This document shows positions 33,188 to 42,667 of a stretch of 64,000 nt of DNA, one piece after another; positions within the stretch are counted from its first letter, which is position 1; the number at the start of each line of letters is the position of its first letter. Position numbers and translations under genes: made by a program. Where the stretch lies: positions 1-64,000 of the forward strand of contig NZ_JAILMR010000052.1 of assembly GCF_024692365.1 (NCBI RefSeq). The letters are read 5' to 3'. The notes beneath the pieces are model-generated. The model saw only the letters and a program-made list of their open reading frames with translations. It was not told where the DNA came from and did not search any database. The DNA is from Ruminococcus sp. (lineage in GTDB: Bacteria; Bacillota; Clostridia; Oscillospirales; Ruminococcaceae).

Positions 33188-34471
33188 TCATATAAAAGCA
33201 AGAGCCTGTTCTATATCATCAATAATATCTTCTACATTTTCTATTCCGACACATATACGTATCATATCAGAGGATACACCTGCTGCAAGCAATTCTTCAT
33301 CATTGAGCTGTCGGTGAGTGGAAGAAGCAGGCTGCAAAATGATCGAATGTGCATCCGCAGCATGAGTACAAATCATCGAAATGTTCAGATGCTTCATAAA
33401 TTCTTCTGCACCTGTCCTTCCTCCCTTTACGCCAAAGGAGATGACACCGCAGGTAGCATCGGGCATATATTTTTTTACTAACGCACTATATGGATTGTCA
33501 GGAAGGCCGGGATAATTTACCCACTCAATTTTATCATGTTCCTTCAAAAAGCAAGCCACTTTCATAGCATTGCTGCAATGACGCTCCAAACGAACTGCCA
33601 ACGATTCAAGACCCAGATTAAGTATATAAGCATTGAACGGACTTTGTACTGCACCGAGATCACGCATTATCTGCACCGTCATTTTGGTGATATATGCACC
33701 TTCCCTGCCGAACTGTTTGGTGTAGATCACACCGTGATAAGACGGATCGGGAGTAGTCAGCGAAGGATATTTTTCGGAATATCTGTCCCAGTCGAAATGT
33801 CCCGAATCAATAACACAACCACCTATGGTAGCATCATGACCGTCCATATATTTTGATGTGGAATGTACAACAATATCAGCTCCCCATTCAAAAGGACGGC
33901 AGTTCAGCGGAGTCGGGAAAGAATTGTCAACTATCAAAGGAACACCATGCTTATGTGCAGCTTTTGCAAATTTTTCTATATCCAGCACCACAAGCGCAGG
34001 ATTTGAGATCGATTCGCCAAACACAGCCTTTGTATTCGGTCGGAATGCCTTATCCAGTTCTTCTTCGGAACAATCGGGATCCAAAAATGTAAAATCAATG
34101 CCCATCCTGCGCATTGTCATGTTGAACAGATTATATGTTCCCCCGTATATCATACTTGATACTATAACATGGTCACCGCAGCCACATATATTGAACAAGG
34201 AAAAGAAAGTTGCAGTCTGTCCCGAACTTGTAAGGATAGCTGCGCTTCCGCCTTCCAGTTCGCAGATCTTAGCAGCTACATTGTCACAGGTAGGGTTCTG
34301 TATTCGAGAATAAAAATAGCCCGATTTTTCCATATCGAAAAGCTTTGCCATTTCTTCGCTTGTATCATATTTGAACGTAGAACTCTGAACGATCGGAAAC
34401 AAGCGGGACTGACCGTTTTCCGGTCTATATCCGCCCTGTACACAGAGCGTTTCTAATTTTAGTTTTTTCAT
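33188..34471 (-). CDS. O-acetylhomoserine sulfhydrylase-type PLP enzyme
   Basis: 427-residue Cys/Met metabolism PLP enzyme. The start LETLCVQGGYRPENGQSR, the YSRIQNPTCDNVA segment, and the cofactor Lys in VVHSTSKYMDGHD match the MetY group, which makes homocysteine from O-acetylhomoserine and sulfide. Last gene of the NRPS operon, 3 bp after the glyoxalase-like gene. It may supply sulfur amino acids for the three-cysteine product, or carry sulfide for the PP-loop protein in the same operon. AAGGAAGG precedes the ATG. Confidence 0.9.
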   Translation of the reverse strand: MKKLKLETLCVQGGYRPENGQSRLFPIVQSSTFKYDTSEEMAKLFDMEKSGYFYSRIQNPTCDNVAAKICELEGGSAAILTSSGQTATFFSLFNICGCGDHVIVSSMIYGGTYNLFNMTMRRMGIDFTFLDPDCSEEELDKAFRPNTKAVFGESISNPALVVLDIEKFAKAAHKHGVPLIVDNSFPTPLNCRPFEWGADIVVHSTSKYMDGHDATIGGCVIDSGHFDWDRYSEKYPSLTTPDPSYHGVIYTKQFGREGAYITKMTVQIMRDLGAVQSPFNAYILNLGLESLAVRLERHCSNAMKVACFLKEHDKIEWVNYPGLPDNPYSALVKKYMPDATCGVISFGVKGGRTGAEEFMKHLNISMICTHAADAHSIILQPASSTHRQLNDEELLAAGVSSDMIRICVGIENVEDIIDDIEQALAFI

Positions 34472-34474
34472 GTA

Positions 34475-35218
34475 TTATGCCTTCCTTTCTTTAAGTTGAT
34501 TTTCTGTTATGAAACCGACATTCATGCCAAACAGACCTTGAAGACGAGGCGGTTTAAAATCTGCCTTTTTACTCAAGAAAATAACCTTGCTTATCTCCGT
34601 ATGTCTGCCGTGAATAAGTTTCACCTTGCTGTCATTACCTACAAGTCGTTCCATAGCTGAATAATCTTTGTCAGAACAAGTGACTTGCATTTGATAGATG
34701 CTGTCTATACCGTTGCGGTGTTCGATATGTTTCGGGATCTGTTCAACAGAATATGCTGTAACAAGAAAAGGCAGTTCAGGCGGATACAGCGGACAAAATC
34801 CGAAGCCGACTGTCTCATTCCTTACATTTCGTCTAGAGGAGATCATATTCCTAGACAGATCAAACCCTTCTTTCAGAAGCTTCTTTCTGACAGATTCCAT
34901 ATTCTTTATCTTAGCTTCATTTCTGTCGCAGGGTTCAAATGCGAAATCAGTAAAGCCTTCGGGGGCATCACCCCATAAGCGAAAACGATCACCCATTTGT
35001 CTGCCGTATTTTTTATCCATAAACACAGGTGAAAGTTTAGCAGGACCTTTCATCATATAAATTTCAATAAAGGCATGATCATTGAAATAAATAAATGCGT
35101 TAGGCGAGATCAGCCCTTTATGACCGAATTCTATTGTAAAGCCTGCATCACGCAGAAGTTTGACAGCGCGTCTGGTACCGTTAACTTTCAAATGGATATG
35201 ACTTAATCTAAAATTCAT
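34475..35218 (-). CDS. Glyoxalase/VOC-type protein
   Basis: 247 residues. The N-terminus MNFRLSHIHLKVNGTRRAV followed by LRDAGFTIEFGHKGL, with IYFNDHAFIEIYMM, has the beta-alpha-beta-beta-beta pattern of the glyoxalase-like (Glyoxalase_3) domain, with His and Glu possible metal ligands. A second half repeats the pattern. No signal peptide. Its role in the pathway is unknown; VOC proteins can be isomerases, dioxygenases or binding (self-protection) proteins. It sits between the FAAL-ACP and sulfhydrylase genes with short gaps. Confidence 0.72.
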   Translation of the reverse strand: MNFRLSHIHLKVNGTRRAVKLLRDAGFTIEFGHKGLISPNAFIYFNDHAFIEIYMMKGPAKLSPVFMDKKYGRQMGDRFRLWGDAPEGFTDFAFEPCDRNEAKIKNMESVRKKLLKEGFDLSRNMISSRRNVRNETVGFGFCPLYPPELPFLVTAYSVEQIPKHIEHRNGIDSIYQMQVTCSDKDYSAMERLVGNDSKVKLIHGRHTEISKVIFLSKKADFKPPRLQGLFGMNVGFITENQLKERKA

Positions 35219-35231
35219 ACATCACACTTCC

Positions 35232-37328
35232 TTATTGCAATTCTTGGGTGAGCAAATCAGCAATAGCCTCCTCACTGAGTGAATCAAGGTCTTCTGCTAA
35301 CGATTTCTGATAATACGTACTGTATATATATTCTGCAAGCCGATCGACCGTAGGATAATTGAAAATATCCGTTACGGCGAGCTGAATTTCAGGTATGGTA
35401 TTCAGCTGAGCGACTATTCGCAAGTTCATTTCTGAACTGATGCCCATCTGCATAAAAGGCAGGTCCGAAACAGACTTTTTCTCAGCTGTACCCAGCATCT
35501 TTGCTATTATACCCGAGATAAGATCACGAACATCTTCCAGACAGGTGATATGCGCACGTGCAAAATCTGTAAAGAAACGTTTTTTCTCAAATAGAACGCC
35601 GTTTAATTTTCCTGACAGAAATAATTCTTTTGCGGTTTTTCGGCGGATTTTTCCACTGCCTGTGCGAGGTATCGTATTTTCAGCAGTCAGCACAACTGCT
35701 TCTGGCTGTATCCGACAAGTTTTATAGAGGTTCTGGAATATCTGTGCAGTTACTTCTTCAAGATTGTTTTGAGAGTGATCCATGTCACTTATCTCCTGCA
35801 GTATGACAATGCTGTCTTCCTGTTCGGTATCAGCCGAAAAGGCACAACCTGCATAATTCAAAGCAGGATGACTTTTCGCTGAAACAGCTTCTATATCAGC
35901 AGGATAATAATTCACACCATGTATGACAATGCTTTCCTTATATCTGCCTGTGATATAGATTTCATCATTCTCATCCATAAAACCTGCATCTCCTGTGTGC
36001 AGAACTACTCTGCCTTTAGCGTCGGTTATAAAGTTTTCTGCAGTTGCCTGAGGGCATTCCCAGTAACCGTCAGCCACTGAATCACCTGTAACGCAGATCT
36101 CGCCGACAGTTAAAGGAGGTAGTTCTTTTCCGTCTGGAGATAGAATCATGACATGATTTGTTCCGCATATACCGCTTCCGTTACCCACCAGATATGTTCC
36201 ATTATCATCTTCGGACATAAGCCGTAGATCTCCATAAAATTTGCCTTTATCAAGTATTTTCACGATATTTTCGGACAGCGCTTTTTTATCCGCTTTGATC
36301 CATCCTGTCGGAACATTGCTTTCATTCATAGTAAGAACGAGGGTCGCTTCTGCGAGACCATATCCCGCACGAACTACACCTTCACGCAAGCCGAACTTTC
36401 GGCATATCTGCATCAGTTCCACCTGCGTATGAAAACGTACTACTTCCGAACCGCTGATAAGTTTTTCCATGCTTGCAAAAGAAATTCCACCTGGATTTCC
36501 TTTTGCATCTATTTCCTTCAATAGTTTTGTTATCAATTCATATGCAAAATTCGGTGCTATCGTATGTGTAGCCTGATAATCGCTCATAGCACGTATCCAT
36601 GTTTCGGGGTTGCTTTTGAACAGTTCAGGAGAGGTAAACACATTTCGACACCCACTGTATACAGCTGTTAGCAGACCCATGACAAGTCCCATATCATGAT
36701 GATATGGAAGCCAGCCCACCCATGAAGAATTAATGTTCAAAGCGAGTTTTTCTTCTATCTGTCCAAGATTGTCCAGAAGAGAATGCTCGGTGATCATAAC
36801 GCCTTTCGGGCATCCTGTAGAACCTGATGTATACTGCAGCACGGCAAGTTCGTCTTTAGGTTCTGCTGAAAACGGTTCAGCATCACTTGCCTGTGCCATA
36901 TGATATACAGGAATATTGTCGAAGTATGCTCCTGAAATTTTTTTCAATCTGACGGCTTCACTGTTATTGGTAAGTATGCAGGAAGGTCGACAGCTTTCAG
37001 AAACGCCAATATAGCGTTCCCGATCACTGTCATCTCTAAACATTTCAAGCGGAACAGCAACTGCACCGACCATTCGGCAGCCGAAAAGACCGCACAAAAG
37101 TTCCAGATCCTGCCGATACATCAGCAGGCATCTGTCACCGCGTCGAATGCCATTATTCCGAAGCATTCCTGCAAATCGTGTGCTTTTCTGATACAATTCA
37201 CTAAACGTGTATGTCTGTTCCTCACCATCATCGGAAATAAAAATATAAGCAGTATTATCTGGTGTATTTTCAGCACGCAACGCGAGCATCTGCGTGAGGG
37301 ATCTTATTTCACGACCATAAAGAATCAT
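35232..37328 (-). CDS. Fatty acyl-AMP ligase fused to an acyl carrier protein (loading module)
   Basis: 698 residues. The first ~570 are an adenylating ligase of the FAAL type: LQYTSGSTGCPKGVMITEH for ATP binding, WLPYHHDMGL, GYGLAEATL, HTGDAGFMDENDEIYITGR and the catalytic-Lys region TGSGKIRRKTAKELF. The last ~80 form a carrier domain with MGISSEMNLRI, where the second Ser would carry phosphopantetheine. FAALs load a fatty acid onto a carrier, so this is the likely starter unit, in place of the salicylate ligase used in yersiniabactin. AAGGAG precedes the ATG. Confidence 0.88.
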   Translation of the reverse strand: MILYGREIRSLTQMLALRAENTPDNTAYIFISDDGEEQTYTFSELYQKSTRFAGMLRNNGIRRGDRCLLMYRQDLELLCGLFGCRMVGAVAVPLEMFRDDSDRERYIGVSESCRPSCILTNNSEAVRLKKISGAYFDNIPVYHMAQASDAEPFSAEPKDELAVLQYTSGSTGCPKGVMITEHSLLDNLGQIEEKLALNINSSWVGWLPYHHDMGLVMGLLTAVYSGCRNVFTSPELFKSNPETWIRAMSDYQATHTIAPNFAYELITKLLKEIDAKGNPGGISFASMEKLISGSEVVRFHTQVELMQICRKFGLREGVVRAGYGLAEATLVLTMNESNVPTGWIKADKKALSENIVKILDKGKFYGDLRLMSEDDNGTYLVGNGSGICGTNHVMILSPDGKELPPLTVGEICVTGDSVADGYWECPQATAENFITDAKGRVVLHTGDAGFMDENDEIYITGRYKESIVIHGVNYYPADIEAVSAKSHPALNYAGCAFSADTEQEDSIVILQEISDMDHSQNNLEEVTAQIFQNLYKTCRIQPEAVVLTAENTIPRTGSGKIRRKTAKELFLSGKLNGVLFEKKRFFTDFARAHITCLEDVRDLISGIIAKMLGTAEKKSVSDLPFMQMGISSEMNLRIVAQLNTIPEIQLAVTDIFNYPTVDRLAEYIYSTYYQKSLAEDLDSLSEEAIADLLTQELQ

Positions 37329-37343
37329 AATTTCTCCTTCCTG

Positions 37344-40139
37344 TCAGATCTCGCCGAATTCAATATCTTCATCATCGAAACTGCTTATTTTTCTGTCTAT
37401 CAGTTCGGCAATCGCACTAAGAGTCGGTTCGATGTACATTTCCTTAAGGGAGAATTCCACGTTAAATTCCTGCCTTACTCTTGTAAGAAGATGTGTTGCA
37501 AGCAGGCTGTCACCGCCTGAACGGAAAAAGCTTTGCTCAGTACCCACTTCATTTGTATGTAGAATATCTTTCCACATAACGGCTAGTTTTTTCTCAGTTT
37601 CTGTTGAAGGCGGAGTGAGATCTGAAATATCATCTGTATTGACGGCATTCAGCAGACTTTGACGATCTGGTTTACCATTTGGCGTAAGAGGTATGCGATG
37701 TGCAAATACTATCTTTTCGGGTATCATATATTCAGGTACTCTCTGACCCAGATAGTATCTTATAGCATTAGCAGTAAGAGGTTCATCAGAAGTAAACTTT
37801 TCAGCTTCAAGCATTGTAAATAGAGAATCTGCATAGCAATGCCATTTAACATGGCAGAAACCCTGACGAATATAATACTCTGATGCTAGATCTGCGGGCA
37901 TAACAGGATTAAATCTTTCAGGACGGTTTTCTTCAGTAAAATTAACGAAACCATTTTCCATCTTAGCTGCGGAAAGATATGAAAGCGGAGGAAGCGCATT
38001 CAGATCAACGACATATGCACAGCCCTTGTTTTTCAGAAGTTCACGTATGTGGAAAACTTCCTGTTCATAATCAGGATGCGTATGCATATCGTTGATATTA
38101 ATTACAATATCAAAAGCATTTCGCAGGTCATCAGGAATGCTGTCCTTGATGACACGATAATTATGTTCACTTCCCAGTCTTTCTCTGGCTTGTGATGTAA
38201 AGAAAGCAGACTGATCTATAAAAGTGAAATCTATATCAGAATCTGATGTCTGTTCTATAAGCATCTTGGCAACGATACCTGTCCTTACACCGATCACGGC
38301 AATACGCAGATTCATCTCTTCTTCATCATATTTTTCGTTGATTCGTTCAGCGATCTCTGCTACACCATCACGTATACCTTTTTCATTGACGGACATCATT
38401 TCAGGAGATAGCCATTCATCCTGAAGCATATCGGCAGTGGTATTTTCGCCTCTCATAACTCCACGCAGAAGTTCAATGCTCTTGTTCATCTCCGCAGGTA
38501 CGTCAGAAACAGTTTTTCCTGCAGATTCGATAACATTTCCATTTCTGCTTATAAATCCCTGCTGTTCCAGCACAAACAACCAATAGTCATAAACCGGGCG
38601 GTTCTGCTCCTCATAATTCAACCGACGGAACAGTTCATCCGCATCAACAGTAAACGCATCAGACTGATGAATACCCAGAATTTCCATAAGCGCTGCACAA
38701 ACAGTTTTTACCTGCTGACTGCATATAGCAGAAAAATCTGTCATTTCACCTGTCCGGACAGGAGCTTCTCCGCATGGTTCTACCTTCTCCACAATAACAG
38801 ATGCAAGAACTTGCTTTGTCTGTTTTTGAAGCATTACAGTTCCCGCATTGCTGATTCTTTCATGTGAAATAAGATTTTTTGTAATCTCATCAAGTTCAAT
38901 GCGGTAACCGCCGAATTTCACCTGATTGTCCAGTCTTCCCAGAAATTCAATATTACCGTCAGGAAGATATCTGCCTTTATCACCTGTTCTGTACCAGCGA
39001 GAGCCGTTTTCTGTAATAAATCGTTCAGCTGTGAGTTCCGGAGCATTTAAATATCCTTTTGCAAGACCTAACCCACCTATTTGGAGTTCTCCTGCTTCTC
39101 CGGCAGATGTGATAACACCATTTTCACCAACGATCCTGTATTCCTGATTGGTGAGCGGTAATCCGTAAGGTACGGACTGTAAACTTATGTCAAGACCTGC
39201 GCCGACTTCGTAGCAGTTCGACCAGATCGAGGCTTCTGTTGCTCCACCTAGTGCGATAATGCGGGCAGTTTTATTCTTCTGACGTATCCTTTCGATAAGC
39301 GATGGATAGACCCAGTCACCTGAAAGCAAGATCAGTCTTAAATTGGATACAACTTCATTTTTATCATCTGCAGAAAGAAGCATATCGAACAGCATGGGGA
39401 CAGAATTCCAGACAGTGATCTTCTCCTGTTTCATTAGATTCTTCCACTGTTCAGCTTCTTTTTTCATCGTTTTATCGCAGATAACTATCTTTCCGCCGAC
39501 AGACAGTAAGCCGAATATATCATAGACAGACAGATCAAAATCTATTTCAGACACAGCGAATGCTGTATCCTGACTGTTGACTTCAAACCTCTTATTGATA
39601 TCACATATTGTATTATAAGCAGCATAATGCTGGATTTCGACACCTTTAGGCTGACCTGTCGTACCTGATGTAAAAATGATATATGCATCGTTCTGCGGGT
39701 CAGTATCTTTCGTATCAGAGATGGTAGCAGTTTCTGCATCTTCAGGAGTAAATACCTGTAATCCAAGTGTTTCAAAATAATCTCTGTCTTCTTCGCTTGT
39801 AATGACAGTTTTTACATCGGCTTTTTCCAGAATATACTTTCTGCGTTCTGTGGGAACAGATGCGCTGATCGGCAGATATGCCCGACCTGACGCCAAGATT
39901 CCCATAACAGCACTGATAAATTCAGCACTTTTATCGAGTACTGCCCCGATAATTCCCTGCTCTGCCGATTTGCTGAGTAGAGTGCAGTAACGTTTTGCTT
40001 TGTCGGCAATTTCATGATAAGTAAAATTCTGCAAACTGCCGTTTTCTGTACGCTGTACCACAGCAGTGCGTTCAGGATATTTCTCCGCCATATCGAAAAA
40101 TGCTTTGTGTATCAGTTTTGCATTATTTTCAGTTGTCAT
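37344..40139 (-). CDS. Stand-alone NRPS module A(degenerate MT)-PCP, cysteine-type
   Basis: 931 residues. An adenylation domain (about 10-440) has IIFTSGTTGQPKGV, the RTGDKGRYLPDG and GRLDNQVKFGGYRIEL motifs. Its pocket positions read D-L-Y-N-L-S-L-I-W, the cysteine code of yersiniabactin synthetase. Between A8 and A10 there is an embedded region of about 350 residues with a broken SAM motif (IAVIGVRTGIV), probably inactive. A PCP closes the protein (FFRSGGDSLLATH). There is no condensation domain, so it probably works with the C-terminal heterocyclisation domain of the 42668 protein. GGAGG precedes the ATG. Confidence 0.9.
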   Translation of the reverse strand: MTTENNAKLIHKAFFDMAEKYPERTAVVQRTENGSLQNFTYHEIADKAKRYCTLLSKSAEQGIIGAVLDKSAEFISAVMGILASGRAYLPISASVPTERRKYILEKADVKTVITSEEDRDYFETLGLQVFTPEDAETATISDTKDTDPQNDAYIIFTSGTTGQPKGVEIQHYAAYNTICDINKRFEVNSQDTAFAVSEIDFDLSVYDIFGLLSVGGKIVICDKTMKKEAEQWKNLMKQEKITVWNSVPMLFDMLLSADDKNEVVSNLRLILLSGDWVYPSLIERIRQKNKTARIIALGGATEASIWSNCYEVGAGLDISLQSVPYGLPLTNQEYRIVGENGVITSAGEAGELQIGGLGLAKGYLNAPELTAERFITENGSRWYRTGDKGRYLPDGNIEFLGRLDNQVKFGGYRIELDEITKNLISHERISNAGTVMLQKQTKQVLASVIVEKVEPCGEAPVRTGEMTDFSAICSQQVKTVCAALMEILGIHQSDAFTVDADELFRRLNYEEQNRPVYDYWLFVLEQQGFISRNGNVIESAGKTVSDVPAEMNKSIELLRGVMRGENTTADMLQDEWLSPEMMSVNEKGIRDGVAEIAERINEKYDEEEMNLRIAVIGVRTGIVAKMLIEQTSDSDIDFTFIDQSAFFTSQARERLGSEHNYRVIKDSIPDDLRNAFDIVININDMHTHPDYEQEVFHIRELLKNKGCAYVVDLNALPPLSYLSAAKMENGFVNFTEENRPERFNPVMPADLASEYYIRQGFCHVKWHCYADSLFTMLEAEKFTSDEPLTANAIRYYLGQRVPEYMIPEKIVFAHRIPLTPNGKPDRQSLLNAVNTDDISDLTPPSTETEKKLAVMWKDILHTNEVGTEQSFFRSGGDSLLATHLLTRVRQEFNVEFSLKEMYIEPTLSAIAELIDRKISSFDDEDIEFGEI

Positions 40140-40141
40140 TA

Positions 40142-41194
40142 TTAATCCTCCAGTAATTGTTCAACGGAATCAATACCTAAGTCAGCAACGATTTCATTGA
40201 TGATCTCACTGCTGTCATAGGCATTGTTATAAAATTCTTTAACAAGTTTTTTGCTGAGCGTACCTCTCCGAACCTGAGAGGATAGCTCTTTATCAACATA
40301 GTTGACGGTCTTGTTTCGGTAAGCCAGATATATCCAAAGATGGGCTAACTTACAACCCGATGCTATATAGGTTTCCGACATAGTTTTCATTGGTTTCCAG
40401 TCAATTTCCTGTTTTATATATTCCATCATTTCAACAGGTTTATATGGAAAATACTGGTACATAAACAGACCTCTGACACCGTCAGGAAACAGTTTTTCAG
40501 GAAATTTTACAATAAGTTCGGGATCTTTTTTCAATGAAAGTTCCTGTGCCTGAACAACACTTTCCGCTATCATTTCACGCAGAGCATTTTGCTTTGCGAT
40601 TCGTGTGGGGTCAGTTTCATAGCGTTCACCCATGCCTGATATCTGATCGGGATTATGTCCTGAGAAAACCATAGGTATCCCATTTTCTTTTGCGAAATCT
40701 GCGGCAGATCTTATCATCATTCTTCCGCAGTAATTACAGATATGTCCGAAACCGCTATCACGAAGTTCCTTGGATGTGAACAAAAAGCGAAAATACCTGC
40801 GCATAATATCCTCATCGAACTTATTGATATATAAAGGCATATCAAGCTTATCGCAGATATTTTTTGCACCTTCAAAAGTCTGGGAATATTCATAATGGAT
40901 ATCATTTATAAACCCAATAAGACGAAGCCCGTACTTTTTCTTCAGGGTGCAGGCGAGATATGCACTGTCCTTGCCTCCGCTCATCATGACAACACCATCA
41001 TATTTTTCCCCTTTTCCACGTTCCTGTTCTATGGCATCTTCAAATACACTTCGCAGAAGCATCCAGTCAGGCTCACGTTCGGTCTGTGCCTGACGACAAA
41101 GAGAACATATGCCTTTTTCATCAAGAACTATCCCGCCTTCTGGGTCTTCCTGTATATAGCAACGCTTGCATCTTTTTTCAGTAAAAAACTGCAA
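40142..41194 (-). CDS. PP-loop ATPase of the adenine nucleotide alpha-hydrolase type
   Basis: 350 residues. The PP-loop SGGKDSAYLA near residue 73 binds ATP. An N-terminal CKRC...CSLC zinc site and a CNYCGRMM segment resemble PseA/WbpG amidotransferase and tRNA-thiolase relatives, and GHNPDQISG follows. It starts with TTG at 41194, 7 bp after TGGAGG; an ATG in the spacer is out of frame. Relatives in closthioamide and other pathways activate an acyl group with ATP and bring in sulfur, so a thiocarboxylate or thioamide step in this pathway is possible. That is inference. Confidence 0.82.
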   Translation of the reverse strand: MQFFTEKRCKRCYIQEDPEGGIVLDEKGICSLCRQAQTEREPDWMLLRSVFEDAIEQERGKGEKYDGVVMMSGGKDSAYLACTLKKKYGLRLIGFINDIHYEYSQTFEGAKNICDKLDMPLYINKFDEDIMRRYFRFLFTSKELRDSGFGHICNYCGRMMIRSAADFAKENGIPMVFSGHNPDQISGMGERYETDPTRIAKQNALREMIAESVVQAQELSLKKDPELIVKFPEKLFPDGVRGLFMYQYFPYKPVEMMEYIKQEIDWKPMKTMSETYIASGCKLAHLWIYLAYRNKTVNYVDKELSSQVRRGTLSKKLVKEFYNNAYDSSEIINEIVADLGIDSVEQLLED

Positions 41195-41209
41195 AATTCA
41201 TACCTCCAT

Positions 41210-41887
41210 TCAGTTTCCGCAAAGAAGCATCTGATAACGTTCCGTCAGTTGTTCGGCAGTTATCTGTCGGAGTGTAAAATCATTTCGGACACTGCAACAG
41301 GACAGAGCATAGTTTTCTGTCATCTCTGTAAAAAAATGCAGACCCCTGTAAGAAAAGCAGGATGCTTTAAAAGCAGAAAAATCATATTGTTTTATTTTTT
41401 CATCAATACCGTTTGCCAGATATTTTATATACGCTTCCTTTCTGCTCCAGTAGACCGCGCTGATAATCTTAGGATCAGAACTTGCACGAATCTGTTCTAT
41501 TTCATTCTGTGACATTGCGATAGAAAACAAACTTTCAGGACTGCTTATTCCGTTCTGGATATCAACTCCGATACAGGAATCTGCCAAAGCACAGCAGACA
41601 TTGTCTCCTGAATGCGATATATTAAAACAGCCGAAAGCAGGATCAGTAAAATACGGTTTTCCGTAAATGCCGTTACAAACACGCGGCAGATATCTGATGC
41701 CATATTTTTCATACAGTGCCGTCAGAAGAAGAAATTCGGCAACAAGGCAGTTATTTCTGTCTGTACGATGAAGATAGCTTTCTGCCCTGCGCCGTCTTTC
41801 CGATGATACTGTTTTGCTGATCGCGGAAATTTGTGTTTCCGACAGGCTATCCGTACCATGAATACAGATGATATGTACTCTGTTCAT
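41210..41887 (-). CDS. 4'-phosphopantetheinyl transferase, Sfp type
   Basis: Attaches phosphopantetheine to the Ser of carrier domains. Motifs: FNISHSGDNVCCALADSCIGVDIQ region with the Mg-binding Asp, and WSRKEAYIKYLANGI. I start at the ATG at 41887, which overlaps the thioesterase stop (ATGA); a longer in-frame start at 41917 is inside that gene. 225 residues, normal for the family. It should activate the carrier domains of this operon (the FAAL ACP, the PKS ACP and the three PCPs). Confidence 0.93.
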   Translation of the reverse strand: MNRVHIICIHGTDSLSETQISAISKTVSSERRRRAESYLHRTDRNNCLVAEFLLLTALYEKYGIRYLPRVCNGIYGKPYFTDPAFGCFNISHSGDNVCCALADSCIGVDIQNGISSPESLFSIAMSQNEIEQIRASSDPKIISAVYWSRKEAYIKYLANGIDEKIKQYDFSAFKASCFSYRGLHFFTEMTENYALSCCSVRNDFTLRQITAEQLTERYQMLLCGN

Positions 41888-42657
41888 TTGAAAACAGGTC
41901 TCTGAATATAGCAGCAAATACGTGCTTTCAGTTCTTTCTGATACCAGGGATCCAGATCAAACGGAAAAAAGTGTTCTCCATGAAATTCTTTTTTTACTAC
42001 TCCGCAGGTCGTCACATTTTCCCAGTCATCAAGCATATCAAAACTTGCATCAAAATCCTCCGAACCTGCGTATGCTTCGATCGGGATATCCAGCATTTCC
42101 CCCTGAAATATAAAAGATTCATTCAACTTATAGTCATTCTTGATCTTCGGAATCAAGAACTGCATAATCTCTTTATTTTCAAGTATTTCTTTCGGGGTAC
42201 CGCCCATGACTTCCAGTTCTTTTATAAGCATACTGTCATCCATATCCGTTGTATAGCGGTCAATAATGCTTATACAAGGGGAATGTCTGCCCGAAACGAT
42301 CAGCAATTCAGGTTTGACAGCACAGGATACCTGCATTGTGTGCGCAGTTTTGAAAGCGATAGCTGCTCCCATGCTATGACCATAGAAAACAAATCTTCTG
42401 CCGTCAGCAAAATGTTCAACTGCATTTGCAAGCATATCCGTAAGCAGCTTCATATCGCAGATGGGATCTTCTTCGATGCGGCAGCCTTTTCCGGGAAGTT
42501 CCACAGGTACAAAGACGATATTATTATCATTGAGTGCCGTCCATTTTTTATATACAGATGCCGAACCTCCTGCATGATGAAAGCAGAAAACCAAAATCGC
42601 ATTAGGGTCTGCTTCTTCCGCGGATGAAAACGGAAACCATAACTCATACTGTTCCAT
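41884..42657 (-). CDS. Type II thioesterase
   Basis: 257-residue alpha/beta hydrolase with the start FCFHHAGGSASVYKKW, the nucleophile motif GHSMGAAIAF and a C-terminal EHFFPF with the catalytic His. It removes wrong acyl groups from carrier domains (editing). Start set at the ATG at 42657, 8 bp after TGAGG, 10 bp after the NRPS-PKS stop. The same gene type is found in yersiniabactin (YbtT) and related clusters. Confidence 0.92.
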   Translation of the reverse strand: MEQYELWFPFSSAEEADPNAILVFCFHHAGGSASVYKKWTALNDNNIVFVPVELPGKGCRIEEDPICDMKLLTDMLANAVEHFADGRRFVFYGHSMGAAIAFKTAHTMQVSCAVKPELLIVSGRHSPCISIIDRYTTDMDDSMLIKELEVMGGTPKEILENKEIMQFLIPKIKNDYKLNESFIFQGEMLDIPIEAYAGSEDFDASFDMLDDWENVTTCGVVKKEFHGEHFFPFDLDPWYQKELKARICCYIQRPVFK

Positions 42658-42667
42658 TGTTAAAACC

